Shown piece after piece: positions 17,737-26,589 of a stretch of 64,000 bases of DNA. The notes below the pieces were generated by a model. That model was not told the DNA's origin. It saw only the letters and a list, made by a program, of their open reading frames with translations, and did not search any database. The translations under genes and the position numbers were made by a program. The DNA comes from CAXBOO01 sp963977425 (lineage in GTDB: Bacteria > Bacteroidota > Bacteroidia > Flavobacteriales_D > Luteibaculaceae). The stretch lies in contig CAXBOO010000008.1 of the NCBI GenBank assembly GCA_963977425.1, positions 24,504-88,503 on the forward strand, written 5' to 3'. Position 1 is the first letter of the stretch. Every line of letters starts with the position of its first letter.

Positions 17737-19080
17737 ATGAAGTCGAACATAAACTTAAGCTCAAAAAGCATATTGGCTACAGCTATACCTGTAATGCTGG
17801 GAAGCTTAATACAGTTTATTATCACATTTACTGATACGGCTTTTTTAGGTCGACTAGGTGAATTGGCTTTAAATACAGCTGGAAATTCTTCTCTAGTGTA
17901 TATGACTGTTTTGATTTCATTTCAAGGTTTTTGCGAAGCTTATCAAATACTCGTTGCAAAGTTTTATGGAAAAAAGGACTTTGAAGAAATCAAAAGCCTT
18001 AATCAACGAGGCATTCTATTTTTCACTGGGCTCGGTATTCTTGGGTTCATTTTATTTCAGTTTTTCTCTAGCGTTATCATCAGTCCAGTAGTAACTTCTC
18101 TCGATTTGGAATCGAGCATGATAGGTTATTTAGAAATTCGCTCATGGGGATTTTTACCTGCCATGCTTCAGTTAATGCTGGTGTATTATTTTATGGGAAT
18201 GGCCGACACTCGAATTTTGAGTTATGCCATGCTTATTACTGCGGTAACCAACATTGTGCTCGATTATGGATTGATCTTTGGGAAATTAGGCTTTCCCGAA
18301 TTGGGTATAAACGGTGCTGCTATCGCAACAGTAATTGCCGAATCAGCAACTTTCATTTTCTCTTTAGCCTATTTGATTGCCCACAAAAAGCACCGACCTA
18401 TTTGGTTTCCTCTTCATAAAAAATACATTTTAAAATTTGCAAATAAGGTTCTTAAGAAAGGAAGTCCCCTTATGGTACAAAGATTCTTCTCTATGGGAGG
18501 CTGGACATTCTTCTTCATCATGTTAGAAGTTTTGGGCAGTCAAAGTTTGGCGGCATCTCAAATCATTCGTACTCTTTACTTTTTGGCCTTTATACCCGTG
18601 ATGGGATTCAGTACAACAACCAGAACCTTTGTCAGCTATTTTTTATCCATAGGCAAACCCGAACTCGTTAAAAAAGGGCTGTACAAAATTTCACTCCTCT
18701 CATTAATAGCAACCTTCATTGTCATCCATGGTTTTTGGTTTTATCCAGAAGCCATCATTGGCATCATAACCGAAGATCAAGAATTGATTCGAGTAACATC
18801 CGATATCATCGGTATAATTTCTTACTCCATGCTCATTTTTGCGATTGCTAGTATTTTCTTTGCAGCCATTGCTGGTATAGGCGATTCATCGCAATCTATG
18901 TTTATAGAAATATTCTGTCTATTCTCATATTTAGCATTAGCTTATTTAGTAAGTCACCGTTGGGGTGGCGATGTAAAAGACATGTGGATGCTTGAATTTG
19001 TGTATTTCTCTACATTAGGCATCATCTCATTCGGATATTTTAAATGGTACAGATGGAAAACATTAGAGCAAAAAAACTGA
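17737..19080 (+). CDS. MATE-family multidrug/sodium efflux transporter
   Basis: This 447-residue protein has about twelve hydrophobic segments. It starts with KSILATAIPVMLGSLIQFIITFTDTAFLGRLGELAL, the MATE/DinF N-terminal signature, and the second half repeats the pattern (GSPLMVQRFFSMGGWTFFFIMLEVLG). It exports cationic drugs or metabolites, probably driven by Na+ or H+. The substrate is unknown. It overlaps the next gene, fmt, by about 28 bases. Confidence 0.9.
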   Translation: MKSNINLSSKSILATAIPVMLGSLIQFIITFTDTAFLGRLGELALNTAGNSSLVYMTVLISFQGFCEAYQILVAKFYGKKDFEEIKSLNQRGILFFTGLGILGFILFQFFSSVIISPVVTSLDLESSMIGYLEIRSWGFLPAMLQLMLVYYFMGMADTRILSYAMLITAVTNIVLDYGLIFGKLGFPELGINGAAIATVIAESATFIFSLAYLIAHKKHRPIWFPLHKKYILKFANKVLKKGSPLMVQRFFSMGGWTFFFIMLEVLGSQSLAASQIIRTLYFLAFIPVMGFSTTTRTFVSYFLSIGKPELVKKGLYKISLLSLIATFIVIHGFWFYPEAIIGIITEDQELIRVTSDIIGIISYSMLIFAIASIFFAAIAGIGDSSQSMFIEIFCLFSYLALAYLVSHRWGGDVKDMWMLEFVYFSTLGIISFGYFKWYRWKTLEQKN

Positions 19081-20033
19081 ACATAGCTTTTTTTGGCACA
19101 CCTGATTTTGCTGCTCATCAGTTGAAACACCTTCACGATGAAGGATTCAATATAGTAGTCGTTGTTACTACACCAGACAGAAAACAAGGAAGAGGAAAAA
19201 AACTAAAAGCTTGCGCTGTAAAAGAACAAGCCCTTGAACTAGAGTTACCGATTCTCGAACCACAAAATCTGAAAAGTCCAGAATTCTTATCTGAATTAGA
19301 TAGGTATAATATCGACCTACAAATTATAGTAGCCTTTAGAATGTTACCAGAAGTTGTATGGAGCAAACCAAAGTATGGTACTATTAATCTACATGGGTCT
19401 TATTTACCAAACTACAGAGGGGCAGCCCCAATCAACTGGGCGATAATAAATAATGAGTCGTTTACAGGTGTCAGCACATTTGTGTTGAAACATGAAATCG
19501 ATTCAGGGGCCGTATTGATGCGAGAGAAACATCCTATTTTAGAGTCTGACACATTTGGCACGATGTATTATAAGCTAATGGAAGCAGGTGCTCCCCTTTT
19601 AGTTAAAAGCATAGAAGCCTATATCAACGATAATTTGCAGCCGAAAGAACAATCAGAACTTGAAGAACCTGGATTTATTAGTCAAAAAGCACCAAAATTA
19701 AACTCAGAAACAGGGAATATTGATTGGAATAAGGACGCGAAAACCGTTTTTAAGTTGATAAAAGGTCTTTCTCCTGTGCCAAGTGCCTATACAATGGTGC
19801 TAAATGCGGATAAAAAAGTGCTGAAATTGAAAATAATTGATGCCGAACTATCGGAAACCAAAACTTCTGAAACACCTGGACATATTTCTACAACTATTGA
19901 TAAACAAATCACGATTCAGTGTTTAGATTCTGTAATTGTCATAAAACGCTTACAGTTAGAGGGTAAAAAGGCCATGGAAGCCAAAGATTTCCTAAATGGA
20001 ATAGCAATAGATAGCTACAAAATCGTCAAATAG
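19053..20033 (+). CDS. fmt: Methionyl-tRNA formyltransferase
   Basis: The enzyme formylates initiator Met-tRNA. Starting at 19053 gives 326 residues; an ATG at 19044 adds three. The formyltransferase domain has IAFFGTPDFAAHQLKHL, PDRKQGRGKKLKACAVKEQA, the catalytic LPNYRGAAPINWAI loop containing RGAAPI with upstream GTINLHGSYL, and MREKHPIL..D. A C-terminal OB-like domain has FKLIKGLSPVPSAYT. The gene lies inside the 3' end of the MATE gene in another frame, so translation of the two is probably coupled. It is followed by HU on its own promoter. Confidence 0.95.
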   Translation: MENIRAKKLNIAFFGTPDFAAHQLKHLHDEGFNIVVVVTTPDRKQGRGKKLKACAVKEQALELELPILEPQNLKSPEFLSELDRYNIDLQIIVAFRMLPEVVWSKPKYGTINLHGSYLPNYRGAAPINWAIINNESFTGVSTFVLKHEIDSGAVLMREKHPILESDTFGTMYYKLMEAGAPLLVKSIEAYINDNLQPKEQSELEEPGFISQKAPKLNSETGNIDWNKDAKTVFKLIKGLSPVPSAYTMVLNADKKVLKLKIIDAELSETKTSETPGHISTTIDKQITIQCLDSVIVIKRLQLEGKKAMEAKDFLNGIAIDSYKIVK

Positions 20034-20112
20034 AATTTTATTAAAAAGCAATAGTATTGGAATCTAAAAAAGGCAAAACATCAACTTTTTTTTAGCCAAA
20101 CACTCGAAAGGC

Positions 20113-20142
20113 TTGACATACTCAGCTTTTCGTATACCTTTG
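20113..20142 (+). promoter_or_regulatory. Bacteroidota-type promoter of the HU gene
   Basis: TTG at 20113-20115 and TACCTTTG at 20135-20142, with 19 bases between them, give a full consensus match. The -7 box lies 34 bases before the HU ATG, consistent with strong independent transcription. Confidence 0.75.
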
Positions 20143-20176
20143 TTTCAATAAAAAAAATATTCTTAAACCATATACA

Positions 20177-20452
20177 ATGAACAAAGGTGAATTAATCAGC
20201 GCAATCGCTGCAAAGACAGGTGGAGAAAAAACTCAAGCTAAAGCTCATTTAGAAGCTGTACTAGAAGTAATAAGCGAAACTTTACAAGGTGGTGAAAAAA
20301 TCGCTTTAGTAGGATTTGGTTCTTACTCTGTAGAAGCAAGAGCAGCAAGAGACGGTAAAAACCCAAGAACAGGTGAAACTATCAAGATACCTGCAAAAAA
20401 GGTTGTTAAATTCAAAGCAGGTTCTGAATTAGCTGACGCAGTTAATAAATAA
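20177..20452 (+). CDS. HU-family DNA-binding protein
   Basis: This 91-residue nucleoid protein bends DNA. It begins MNKGELISAIAAKTGGEKTQ and has the beta-arm GFGSYSVEARAARDGKNPRT with the intercalating-proline region (RTGETIKIPA) and AKKVVKFKAG. Single-copy length and sequence are typical of HU. Its codon use looks optimised, with a canonical promoter and a strong terminator, consistent with high expression. Confidence 0.95.
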   Translation: MNKGELISAIAAKTGGEKTQAKAHLEAVLEVISETLQGGEKIALVGFGSYSVEARAARDGKNPRTGETIKIPAKKVVKFKAGSELADAVNK

Positions 20453-20470
20453 CAGCAACATATTTTTTAA

Positions 20471-20502
20471 AAGCTCTCATTTTTATGAGGGCTTTTTTTT
20501 TG
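20471..20502 (+). terminator. Rho-independent terminator after HU
   Basis: AAGCTCTCAT and ATGAGGGCTT pair around a TTTT loop, followed by nine T residues. It ends only about 5 bases before the ATG of trmH, so trmH transcription must start inside it, read through, or use its own signal. Confidence 0.8.
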
Positions 20503-20506
20503 CCTT

Positions 20507-21178
20507 ATGCTGCCTAAAGAACTAGAGACCTTTCTGCTCGATCAATTAACCGAAAACAGAAAAGGTTTATTTGACACCATTCTACCCCATCGCACCAATC
20601 ATGTTACTGTGGTACTTGAAAATTTCTTTCAACCACATAACTTTAGTGCTGTACTACGTTCGTGCGATTGCTTCGGCATTCATAACGTACACATAATTGA
20701 AAACGAAAACAGCTATCAACGAAACCCTAAAATCAACATGGGTTCGGACAAATGGCTTCGATTGAACCGCCACAACAAGCTAGACAACAACACCGAAAGT
20801 TGTTTAAAGCAATTAAAATCAGACGGTTTCAAAATAGTAGCGGCGCATCCTCATGGTAAAGCCACCCCACTCCAAAAGCTGGATTTAACATCCAAAACGG
20901 CTATAGTATTCGGTACCGAGCAAGAAGGCATCTCCGATATTGTAAAAAAAGAAGCCGATGAATTCATGACCATTCCTATGTTTGGCTTCACAGAAAGCTT
21001 CAATGTTTCTGTCGCAGCTGCACTTACTCTAAATCAAGTCAAACATTCTTTAATAAATTCTGAAATTGAATGGAAATTGGACGAAAAAGACAAAAGTGAA
21101 GTGCTTGAAATGTGGCTTGAACGCAATGTAAAAGATTACGACCGTCTCAAAAACGAATGGCTAAAAAGAAATAGCTAA
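20507..21178 (+). CDS. trmH: tRNA (guanosine(18)-2'-O)-methyltransferase (TrmH, SPOUT)
   Basis: The 223-residue protein has SPOUT motifs: VVLENFFQPHNFSAVLRSCD (motif 1), FGTEQEGISD (motif 2) and the knot FNVSVAAALTLNQV (motif 3). A C-terminal helical extension with WLERNVKDYDRLKNEWLKRN follows. TrmH methylates G18 in the D loop of several tRNAs. A paralogous 23S rRNA methyltransferase is possible, but length and the N-terminal TRKGLFDTILPHRTNHVTVV-like opening suit TrmH. Confidence 0.88.
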   Translation: MLPKELETFLLDQLTENRKGLFDTILPHRTNHVTVVLENFFQPHNFSAVLRSCDCFGIHNVHIIENENSYQRNPKINMGSDKWLRLNRHNKLDNNTESCLKQLKSDGFKIVAAHPHGKATPLQKLDLTSKTAIVFGTEQEGISDIVKKEADEFMTIPMFGFTESFNVSVAAALTLNQVKHSLINSEIEWKLDEKDKSEVLEMWLERNVKDYDRLKNEWLKRNS

Positions 21179-21185
21179 CATCTAT

Positions 21186-21243
21186 ACATACTGAAAACAA
21201 GTATGTTACACAGCAATAATTTTAATTTCATTACGTATTGCTG
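21186..21243. promoter_or_regulatory. Two inverted repeats upstream of the polyamine operon
   Basis: ACATACT (21186-21192) pairs with AGTATGT (21200-21206), and CAGCAATA (21211-21218) pairs with TATTGCTG (21236-21243). Neither is followed by a T-run, so they are not clear terminators. They may be an mRNA leader structure or operator; this is inference. Confidence 0.3.
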
Positions 21244-21321
21244 TTGTTAATAAATTCCTTTTTTCAAGCATTCATTCTTTTGTACGAATAATCTAATTTT
21301 ACATTTCTATACAAACGACAT

Positions 21322-22602
21322 ATGGGCGCTTTAGGAAACCACATTTTAGTGGAATTTATGGGATGCATTCCCGAAATTATGAACGACGTTTCTGTTATTG
21401 AAGAAGCGATGGTTAACGCAGCAGACATTGCAGGCGCTACAGTTATCAACTCTACCTTTCACCATTTTTCTCCTTATGGTGTATCGGGCGTTGTAGTTAT
21501 TCAAGAAAGCCATTTGGCGATTCATACTTGGCCAGAATATGGTTATGCAGCCGTAGATTTATTTACCTGTGGCGAAATGGATGCTTGGATATCTTTCGAT
21601 CACCTTAAAACTGTTTTTGGTGCTCAAAACTATTCTGCCATTGAAATGAAGCGTGGCTCTCTCAACTTACTGAACCGAGTTGACTTCGATATGGCATCGA
21701 TAAGAGAAGAAGCTAAATCGCACATAAACCCTGAAAAATTTACCCGCAACGTTTGGTTTACTGATAAAGACGATAACCAAGCTCTTTCATTGCGACATAC
21801 TGGTGAAGTCTACTTCGATAAAAGCTCAGATATACAAAGGGTTAAAGTAATTGATACCTACGCATACGGCAAAACGCTTACGATAGACAATATGTTTATG
21901 TGCACCGAAACCGATGAAGCACATTATCACGAAATGATAAGCCATCCGGTGATGAGTACGCACCAAAACGTAAAAAATGTATTGGTAATTGGTGGTGGCG
22001 ACGGTGGTACAATCCGCGAAATATTCAAATACAAATCTGTTGAAGCCATTACTATGGTTGAGATAGATAACAATGTTGTAGAAGCTTCTAAAGAACACTT
22101 ACCACATTTAGCTAAAGAATTTGGCAACCCTAAACTCGATCTAAGAATTGAAGATGGTATTGCATTTGTAAACAATGCAGCCGATAAGACTTACGATTTG
22201 GTTATTGTTGATGGATCTGATCCTGTTGGCCCAGCTAAGGGATTGTTTTCAACTGAATTTTACAGCAACACAAAGCGTATTCTAAAAGACGATGGTATTT
22301 TAGTGACTCAAGGTGAATCACCACTTTTTAATCGCCCAACATTCATTGAGTTGAATACAACACTAAAAGAAATATTTGGCAAGGAAAAAGTAAACACTTT
22401 ATTATTCCATATTCCTACATACCCTAGTGGTACTTGGAGTTTTCAAATAGCTCGTAAAAATGATACCGACATTACTCAAGCTAAAGAAGAATTCTTAAAC
22501 AGCAATGTCGATACAAAAGCACTTAAATATTACAACCCAGCAGTGCACAATGCTGCATTCGCGTTGCCAAACTATATTAGAGAGTTTTTAAATGAATTAT
22601 AA
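21322..22602 (+). CDS. Fused S-adenosylmethionine decarboxylase (SpeD) and aminopropyltransferase (SpeE)
   Basis: The protein has 426 residues. Residues about 1-120 form a prokaryotic AdoMet decarboxylase: self-cleavage site between E62 and S63 (QESH), H68, and C83 in FTCGEMD, at the same numbering as the Thermotoga maritima enzyme. Residues about 130-426 form a spermidine-synthase-like domain: VIGGGDGGTIREIFKYKSVE (SAM site), LVIVDGSDPVGPAKGLFS (catalytic aspartate region), YPSGTWSFQIA. One polypeptide thus makes decarboxylated AdoMet and uses it. After self-cleavage the SpeE part would stay joined to the pyruvoyl-bearing chain. The 3' end overlaps the ureohydrolase by 11 bases. Confidence 0.93.
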   Translation: MGALGNHILVEFMGCIPEIMNDVSVIEEAMVNAADIAGATVINSTFHHFSPYGVSGVVVIQESHLAIHTWPEYGYAAVDLFTCGEMDAWISFDHLKTVFGAQNYSAIEMKRGSLNLLNRVDFDMASIREEAKSHINPEKFTRNVWFTDKDDNQALSLRHTGEVYFDKSSDIQRVKVIDTYAYGKTLTIDNMFMCTETDEAHYHEMISHPVMSTHQNVKNVLVIGGGDGGTIREIFKYKSVEAITMVEIDNNVVEASKEHLPHLAKEFGNPKLDLRIEDGIAFVNNAADKTYDLVIVDGSDPVGPAKGLFSTEFYSNTKRILKDDGILVTQGESPLFNRPTFIELNTTLKEIFGKEKVNTLLFHIPTYPSGTWSFQIARKNDTDITQAKEEFLNSNVDTKALKYYNPAVHNAAFALPNYIREFLNEL

Positions 22603-23629
22603 GAAATTTGATTTTTCAGGTGTAGGGGTAAAAAACGGAAACTTTTTAGGTTTCCCCTACTCTACATCTGATGCTCAAATCATCATTCAACCTGTCGCTT
22701 GGGATGTAACCACATCCTATGGTGGCGGTACAGCTAAAGGTCCAGAAGCTATTATAGATGCAAGTGTACAACTCGATGTTATAGATCTTGATGTGCCATC
22801 GGCTCATAAATATGGATTAGCTGTAGCTGAAGATTTACCACGAATTCATCTTCAAAACCAAAAATTAAGACCGATTGCCAAAGCCATCATCGATAGTTTA
22901 GAAGCTGGCCAAGAAGCCGATAAAAAATTACTCCTTCAAGTTAATGAAGCTTCTTTTGAAGTTAACAAATCGGTATACAAGCAATGTACAACTTGGTTAG
23001 ACAACCAAAAGCTCGTTCTCTTACTTGGTGGCGATCATTCTACTCCATTAGGCTACATACATGCTTTAAGCAGGCATCACAAGCAGTTTGGCATATTGCA
23101 AATAGATGCCCATTGCGATCTTAGAGATGCCTACGAAGGTTTCGAATACAGTCACGCTAGCATAATGCACAACGCACTGAAATTCAAAGAAGTAAAATCT
23201 TTAGTTCAAGTTGGCATACGAGATTTGTCTGAAAAAGAATACGAAAGAGTAAACGACGATAAGCGCATTCACTGTTTTTTTGATCAACGCATTCAAGAGA
23301 AAGTATTGAATAGCAAATCATGGCAATCAATTTGCGATAAAATAGTTGCTAAACTTCCTCAAAAGGTCTATATATCTTTTGATATCGATGGCCTAAAACC
23401 AGAGCTATGTCCAAATACAGGAACGCCTGTAGTTGGTGGTATGAGTTACTACCAAGCCATAATGCTACTGAATACAGTTGTAAATTCTGGCAGGAAAATA
23501 ATCGGAGCCGATTTGGTGGAAGTATCGCCAGAAGAAGATGGTGAATGGAACGCCAATGTAGGAGCTCGACTTACGTACAAATTGGCTAATTTAATGGCTA
23601 AGTCTCAAGGACTTAAACCTTTATTTTAA
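22592..23629 (+). CDS. Arginase/agmatinase-family ureohydrolase
   Basis: This 345-residue manganese ureohydrolase shows metal-site motifs LLGGDHSTPLG, QIDAHCDLRDAYEGFEYSHA and SFDIDGLKP. It overlaps the SpeD-SpeE fusion by 11 bases, which indicates a role in polyamine synthesis. It may be agmatinase (agmatine to putrescine and urea) or an N1-aminopropylagmatine ureohydrolase that releases spermidine directly. Sequence alone does not separate these. No arginine decarboxylase is in the window, so agmatine must come from a gene elsewhere. The family has a normal length of about 300; this one carries a longer middle section (about residues 70-120). Confidence 0.88.
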   Translation: MNYKKFDFSGVGVKNGNFLGFPYSTSDAQIIIQPVAWDVTTSYGGGTAKGPEAIIDASVQLDVIDLDVPSAHKYGLAVAEDLPRIHLQNQKLRPIAKAIIDSLEAGQEADKKLLLQVNEASFEVNKSVYKQCTTWLDNQKLVLLLGGDHSTPLGYIHALSRHHKQFGILQIDAHCDLRDAYEGFEYSHASIMHNALKFKEVKSLVQVGIRDLSEKEYERVNDDKRIHCFFDQRIQEKVLNSKSWQSICDKIVAKLPQKVYISFDIDGLKPELCPNTGTPVVGGMSYYQAIMLLNTVVNSGRKIIGADLVEVSPEEDGEWNANVGARLTYKLANLMAKSQGLKPLF

Positions 23630-24262
23630 TCAAGGCTGAAGCATTAATTTACTCCAACTTACACCTTCTTTTTTGTAAACAACCCTATCGTGTAAACGAT
23701 GTGCACCGCCTTGCCAAAACTCAAAGTAATGTGGTTTGATATTGTAGCCACCCCAGTGAAAAGGCCTTTTCAATTCTGAAATGTCTTTTGAATTTAATTC
23801 GTTGAATTTTTTTCTTAAATCTGCTCTGCTTTCAAGACAACTGCTCTGATTGCTTATAATAGCACCAACTCTACTCTCTTTTGGTCTTGAATAAAAATAG
23901 TCGTCGCTGCATTGATCGCCACATTTTTCAGCTACGCCCAAAATTCTTACCTGACGTTCGTGTTCTTTCCAAAAGAAGTTTAAGCTTACATTTCTGTTTC
24001 CACCTATATCTTTTGCTTTTTGACTGGTATAATTTGTAAAAAAAGTAAGGCCTTGATTTTGATCTAAATACTTCAACAAAACAACTCTTGATCTTGGCCA
24101 ACCTAATAAATCGATGGTAGATAATGTAAAAGCTGTTGCATCGGGTATTTTTTCTTCAACAGCCCTATCTATCCATTGTTGTAACAATTCAATGGGTGTA
24201 TTTGGACAATTCTCAATATCCAAGTGTTCTCGTGTATATTCTTTTCGTTCGTTATGAAGCAT
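23630..24262 (-). CDS. pdxH: Pyridoxamine 5'-phosphate oxidase
   Basis: This 210-residue FMN enzyme oxidises pyridoxamine- or pyridoxine-phosphate to PLP. Visible features are DAT AFTLSTIDLLGWPRSRVVLLKYLD, FFTNYTSQKAKDIGGNRNVSLNFFWK, ERQVRILG, the PLP-contacting SRPKESRVGAIIS, and the C-terminal PFHWGGYNIKPHYFEFWQGG/LHDR motifs. Length matches the family. Its stop directly abuts the ureohydrolase stop with no gap, a convergent arrangement. Confidence 0.95.
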   Translation of the reverse strand: MLHNERKEYTREHLDIENCPNTPIELLQQWIDRAVEEKIPDATAFTLSTIDLLGWPRSRVVLLKYLDQNQGLTFFTNYTSQKAKDIGGNRNVSLNFFWKEHERQVRILGVAEKCGDQCSDDYFYSRPKESRVGAIISNQSSCLESRADLRKKFNELNSKDISELKRPFHWGGYNIKPHYFEFWQGGAHRLHDRVVYKKEGVSWSKLMLQP

Positions 24263-24525
24263 TAGCTGGTGTTACAACAAGTTTCTGCAAAATAGTAAAA
24301 AGTACAACGCAAAAAGATTAATTATTTGATTTATAGCGCTTTAGCTATTCGTTACATCTGCATTTTAACGATGAACAAACATTTATTTAAGATTAAACAA
24401 TAATAAATAACCGTCGTTTATTAATGAACAATCACAAATGTTACTAAAACTGTTGATAAGCAAGCTCACACATATGGTATTGGCATAGTAAATGCTCGTA
24501 TCTTATTAGAACTAATTCCACGCTT
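24263..24525. other. 263-base intergenic region, no gene seen
   Basis: This very AT-rich divergent gap lies between pdxH and the YqgE/AlgH gene. ATGAACAA occurs at 24371 and 24424 as a short direct repeat, and ATTTATT/AATAAAT form a weak inverted pair between them. A single DnaA-box-like TTATCAACA (complement) occurs near 24450. No ORF or RNA gene could be supported. Confidence 0.5.
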
Positions 24526-25110
24526 ATGGCATTTGTATATCCTGAAAATAAAATTGCTCCGAAAAAAGGCCGCATGCTCATTGCTCAGCCTCTACTACCT
24601 GACAGTATTTTTTCTCGTACAGCCATTTTGCTTTGCGAGCATAATAGTGAAGAGTCTTTCGGACTAATCATCAACAAACTAACCGAGTTTCGGTTTGAAA
24701 CAGATACCGAGGAAACTCTGTCTTCGCCCAATACCCTTGTCAAATTATATGATGGAGGTCCTGTGAGCACCGACAGTATGTTCATCGTTCATAACCAATC
24801 GCATTTAGCCGAAAAAGACAGTGAGATACTGCCTGGTTTGTATTTCGGTGGTAAATACGATGACTTCTTTGAATCCATTCAAAATGGAGAAGTAAACGAA
24901 TCGCATTTTAAAGCTTTCCTAGGTTACAGTGGTTGGAAACCTGGTCAATTAGAGGAAGAAATTGCAGAAGGCACTTGGTTTGTAAAAGACACCACAGCAG
25001 CAGAAGTATTGAAATCGTCTAAAAAACAAGATTGGAAAAAATTGATTTCTTCCATGGGAGATGACTTCGAGCCATTATCTATGTTTCCTGAAAGAGATTA
25101 TTACAATTAG
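24526..25110 (+). CDS. YqgE/AlgH-family protein
   Basis: The protein has 194 residues. The family signature is GRMLIAQPLLPDSIFSRTAILLCEHN...SFGLIINKLTEF, with LYDGGPVSTDSMFIVH, LYFGGKYDDFFE and FLGYSGWKPGQLEEEIAEGTWF. It is a conserved cytoplasmic protein of unknown function, linked genetically to alginate regulation in Pseudomonas. It ends 4 bases into the convergent aminotransferase gene. Confidence 0.92.
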   Translation: MAFVYPENKIAPKKGRMLIAQPLLPDSIFSRTAILLCEHNSEESFGLIINKLTEFRFETDTEETLSSPNTLVKLYDGGPVSTDSMFIVHNQSHLAEKDSEILPGLYFGGKYDDFFESIQNGEVNESHFKAFLGYSGWKPGQLEEEIAEGTWFVKDTTAAEVLKSSKKQDWKKLISSMGDDFEPLSMFPERDYYN

Positions 25111-25979
25111 AAAAGTTCGTCGCTTTTTACAGCCAATCGTACTTGGGCATTTACAGCATTCAATATCACTTCACTTACTTGCTTAAAGTATCGTTTGCTT
25201 TTGAAACTTCCAACATAACGTATACCTTGTATAGCGTTGGTCAAGAAAATCTCTTTTCCTTGAAGCAATAATTCTTCTGTTAATGGTTGTTCGTATACTT
25301 TCAAGCCTAGTTTTATACAAGCATTGATGACGTTCATGCGCATAATTCCAGCCAAACACCCCGTGTCTAGTCCTGGAGTTACAATGGTATTGTCGTCGTA
25401 CACTAAAAACAAATTGGATGAAGAAGCTTCGATGATTTTATCGTCAGTATTGACTAGCAATGCTTCATCGTAACCTTTTTCTTCGGCATCAATTCGAGCT
25501 AAAACACTCAATTCTTTTGCCAAAAACTTGTACTTACTAAATGGGTGTATTGGCTTTTTGTAATCGGTATAGACATCAACATTCAAGCCTGTTACATTCA
25601 ATGCAAAAAGATTATCATGCAGTGTTTCTCCTGTAATTAAATAATCTATCGCATTGCTTTCGGGCAAATACAATCCTCCTGCTCTTCTATAAATTAATAT
25701 TTTGATTTTTCCGCCTTTGTGCATGAACAACCTTTCGGCTAACAGACTGGCTTTCAACCTCAGAATGTCCTTAAATTGATAAAAGTTAGCATCTAACTTC
25801 AATATCCTAGCGCCTTCTTCTAATCGAGCAAAATGGTCATCGAAACTGTACAGTTTACCATTTACAACGCGTATACTTTCAAACAAGCCGTCGGCATAGT
25901 TCATAGCTCTATTATCCAAAGAAATTTGGAGGTTTTCTGGCTTTACAAAATCGCCATTATGAACTACTAACTTACCCAT
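25107..25979 (-). CDS. Class IV aminotransferase (aminodeoxychorismate lyase / D-amino-acid or BCAT-like)
   Basis: Starting from ATG at 25979 (rather than TTG at 25985) gives 290 residues. Fold-type IV PLP features are DNRAMNYADGLFESIRVVNG, the PLP-lysine region SKYKFLAKELSVLAR, and DEALLVNTDDKIIEASSSNLFLVYDD, with the C-terminal TPGLDTGCLAGIMR. This resembles PabC (aminodeoxychorismate lyase, folate synthesis) more than IlvE, and a separate ilvE is present at 13554-14615. The exact reaction is not settled. Confidence 0.82.
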   Translation of the reverse strand: MGKLVVHNGDFVKPENLQISLDNRAMNYADGLFESIRVVNGKLYSFDDHFARLEEGARILKLDANFYQFKDILRLKASLLAERLFMHKGGKIKILIYRRAGGLYLPESNAIDYLITGETLHDNLFALNVTGLNVDVYTDYKKPIHPFSKYKFLAKELSVLARIDAEEKGYDEALLVNTDDKIIEASSSNLFLVYDDNTIVTPGLDTGCLAGIMRMNVINACIKLGLKVYEQPLTEELLLQGKEIFLTNAIQGIRYVGSFKSKRYFKQVSEVILNAVNAQVRLAVKSDELF

Positions 25980-26109
25980 TGTCAATACGTTAAACTTTAA
26001 AAAAAAATTAAGAATTTACATTGTAGAGTCAACTATAATGCAAGGGCGAATTTATCAAAAGCCTTCGTACTATATACCTTAAAACTCAAAATAAATTGTA
26101 ATTATCTAC

Positions 26110-26589
26110 TTAGATCAACGCTGATATATTCAGTGTTTCATTGCTCTCAATCAAGAGGGTTTTCATCCCCATAGATTTTGCCGGTATTGTATCGCGCTCT
26201 TTATCACCTATCATCATACAATCCTTAGGATTGAGCTGATATTTAGCGACAATTTTTTCAAACAATAATGTTTTAGGTTTACGACACAAACACAATCCAT
26301 AATCTTGATGGTGTGGACAGATATAAAATGCAGTAATATCAATCCCTTTCTTTCTGAACGCATTTCGCAGCATTTGATGAATAGCATCCACTTCATTCAT
26401 TGAATAAAGACTTTTTGCTATTCCACCTTGATTGGTAAGAACAAAAAACTGAACATCGACTTGGCTACTTGACCATTGCTGAAGCACGTCAATATTGTTT
26501 TCCAAAACCTCACAATCTTCTAATTTAAAAGTATACTCACCTCTTTCTTTAAGAATTACTCCATCTCTATCTAGGATAATGGTTTTCAT
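26110..26589 (-). CDS. HAD-IIIA phosphatase, GmhB-like (heptose bisphosphate phosphatase type)
   Basis: This 159-residue HAD phosphatase has MKTIILDRDGVILKERGEYT (nucleophile Asp), VLTNQGGIAKSLYS, and a zinc-loop set ICPHHQDYGLCLCRKP, the Cys/His cluster of GmhB-type phosphatases, then DCMMIGDKERD. GmhB removes a phosphate from D-glycero-D-manno-heptose 1,7-bisphosphate in LPS core synthesis; other members act on histidinol phosphate. Starting at ATG 26589 rather than the upstream TTG gives a 4-base ATGA overlap with the rhomboid gene. Its role is probably envelope sugar metabolism. Confidence 0.82.
   Translation of the reverse strand: MKTIILDRDGVILKERGEYTFKLEDCEVLENNIDVLQQWSSSQVDVQFFVLTNQGGIAKSLYSMNEVDAIHQMLRNAFRKKGIDITAFYICPHHQDYGLCLCRKPKTLLFEKIVAKYQLNPKDCMMIGDKERDTIPAKSMGMKTLLIESNETLNISALI

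Noticed and set aside
24263..24525. Replication origin (AT-rich gap with a DnaA-box-like TTATCAACA)
   Set aside because: Only one near-match to a DnaA box, no dnaA, dnaN or parAB near it.
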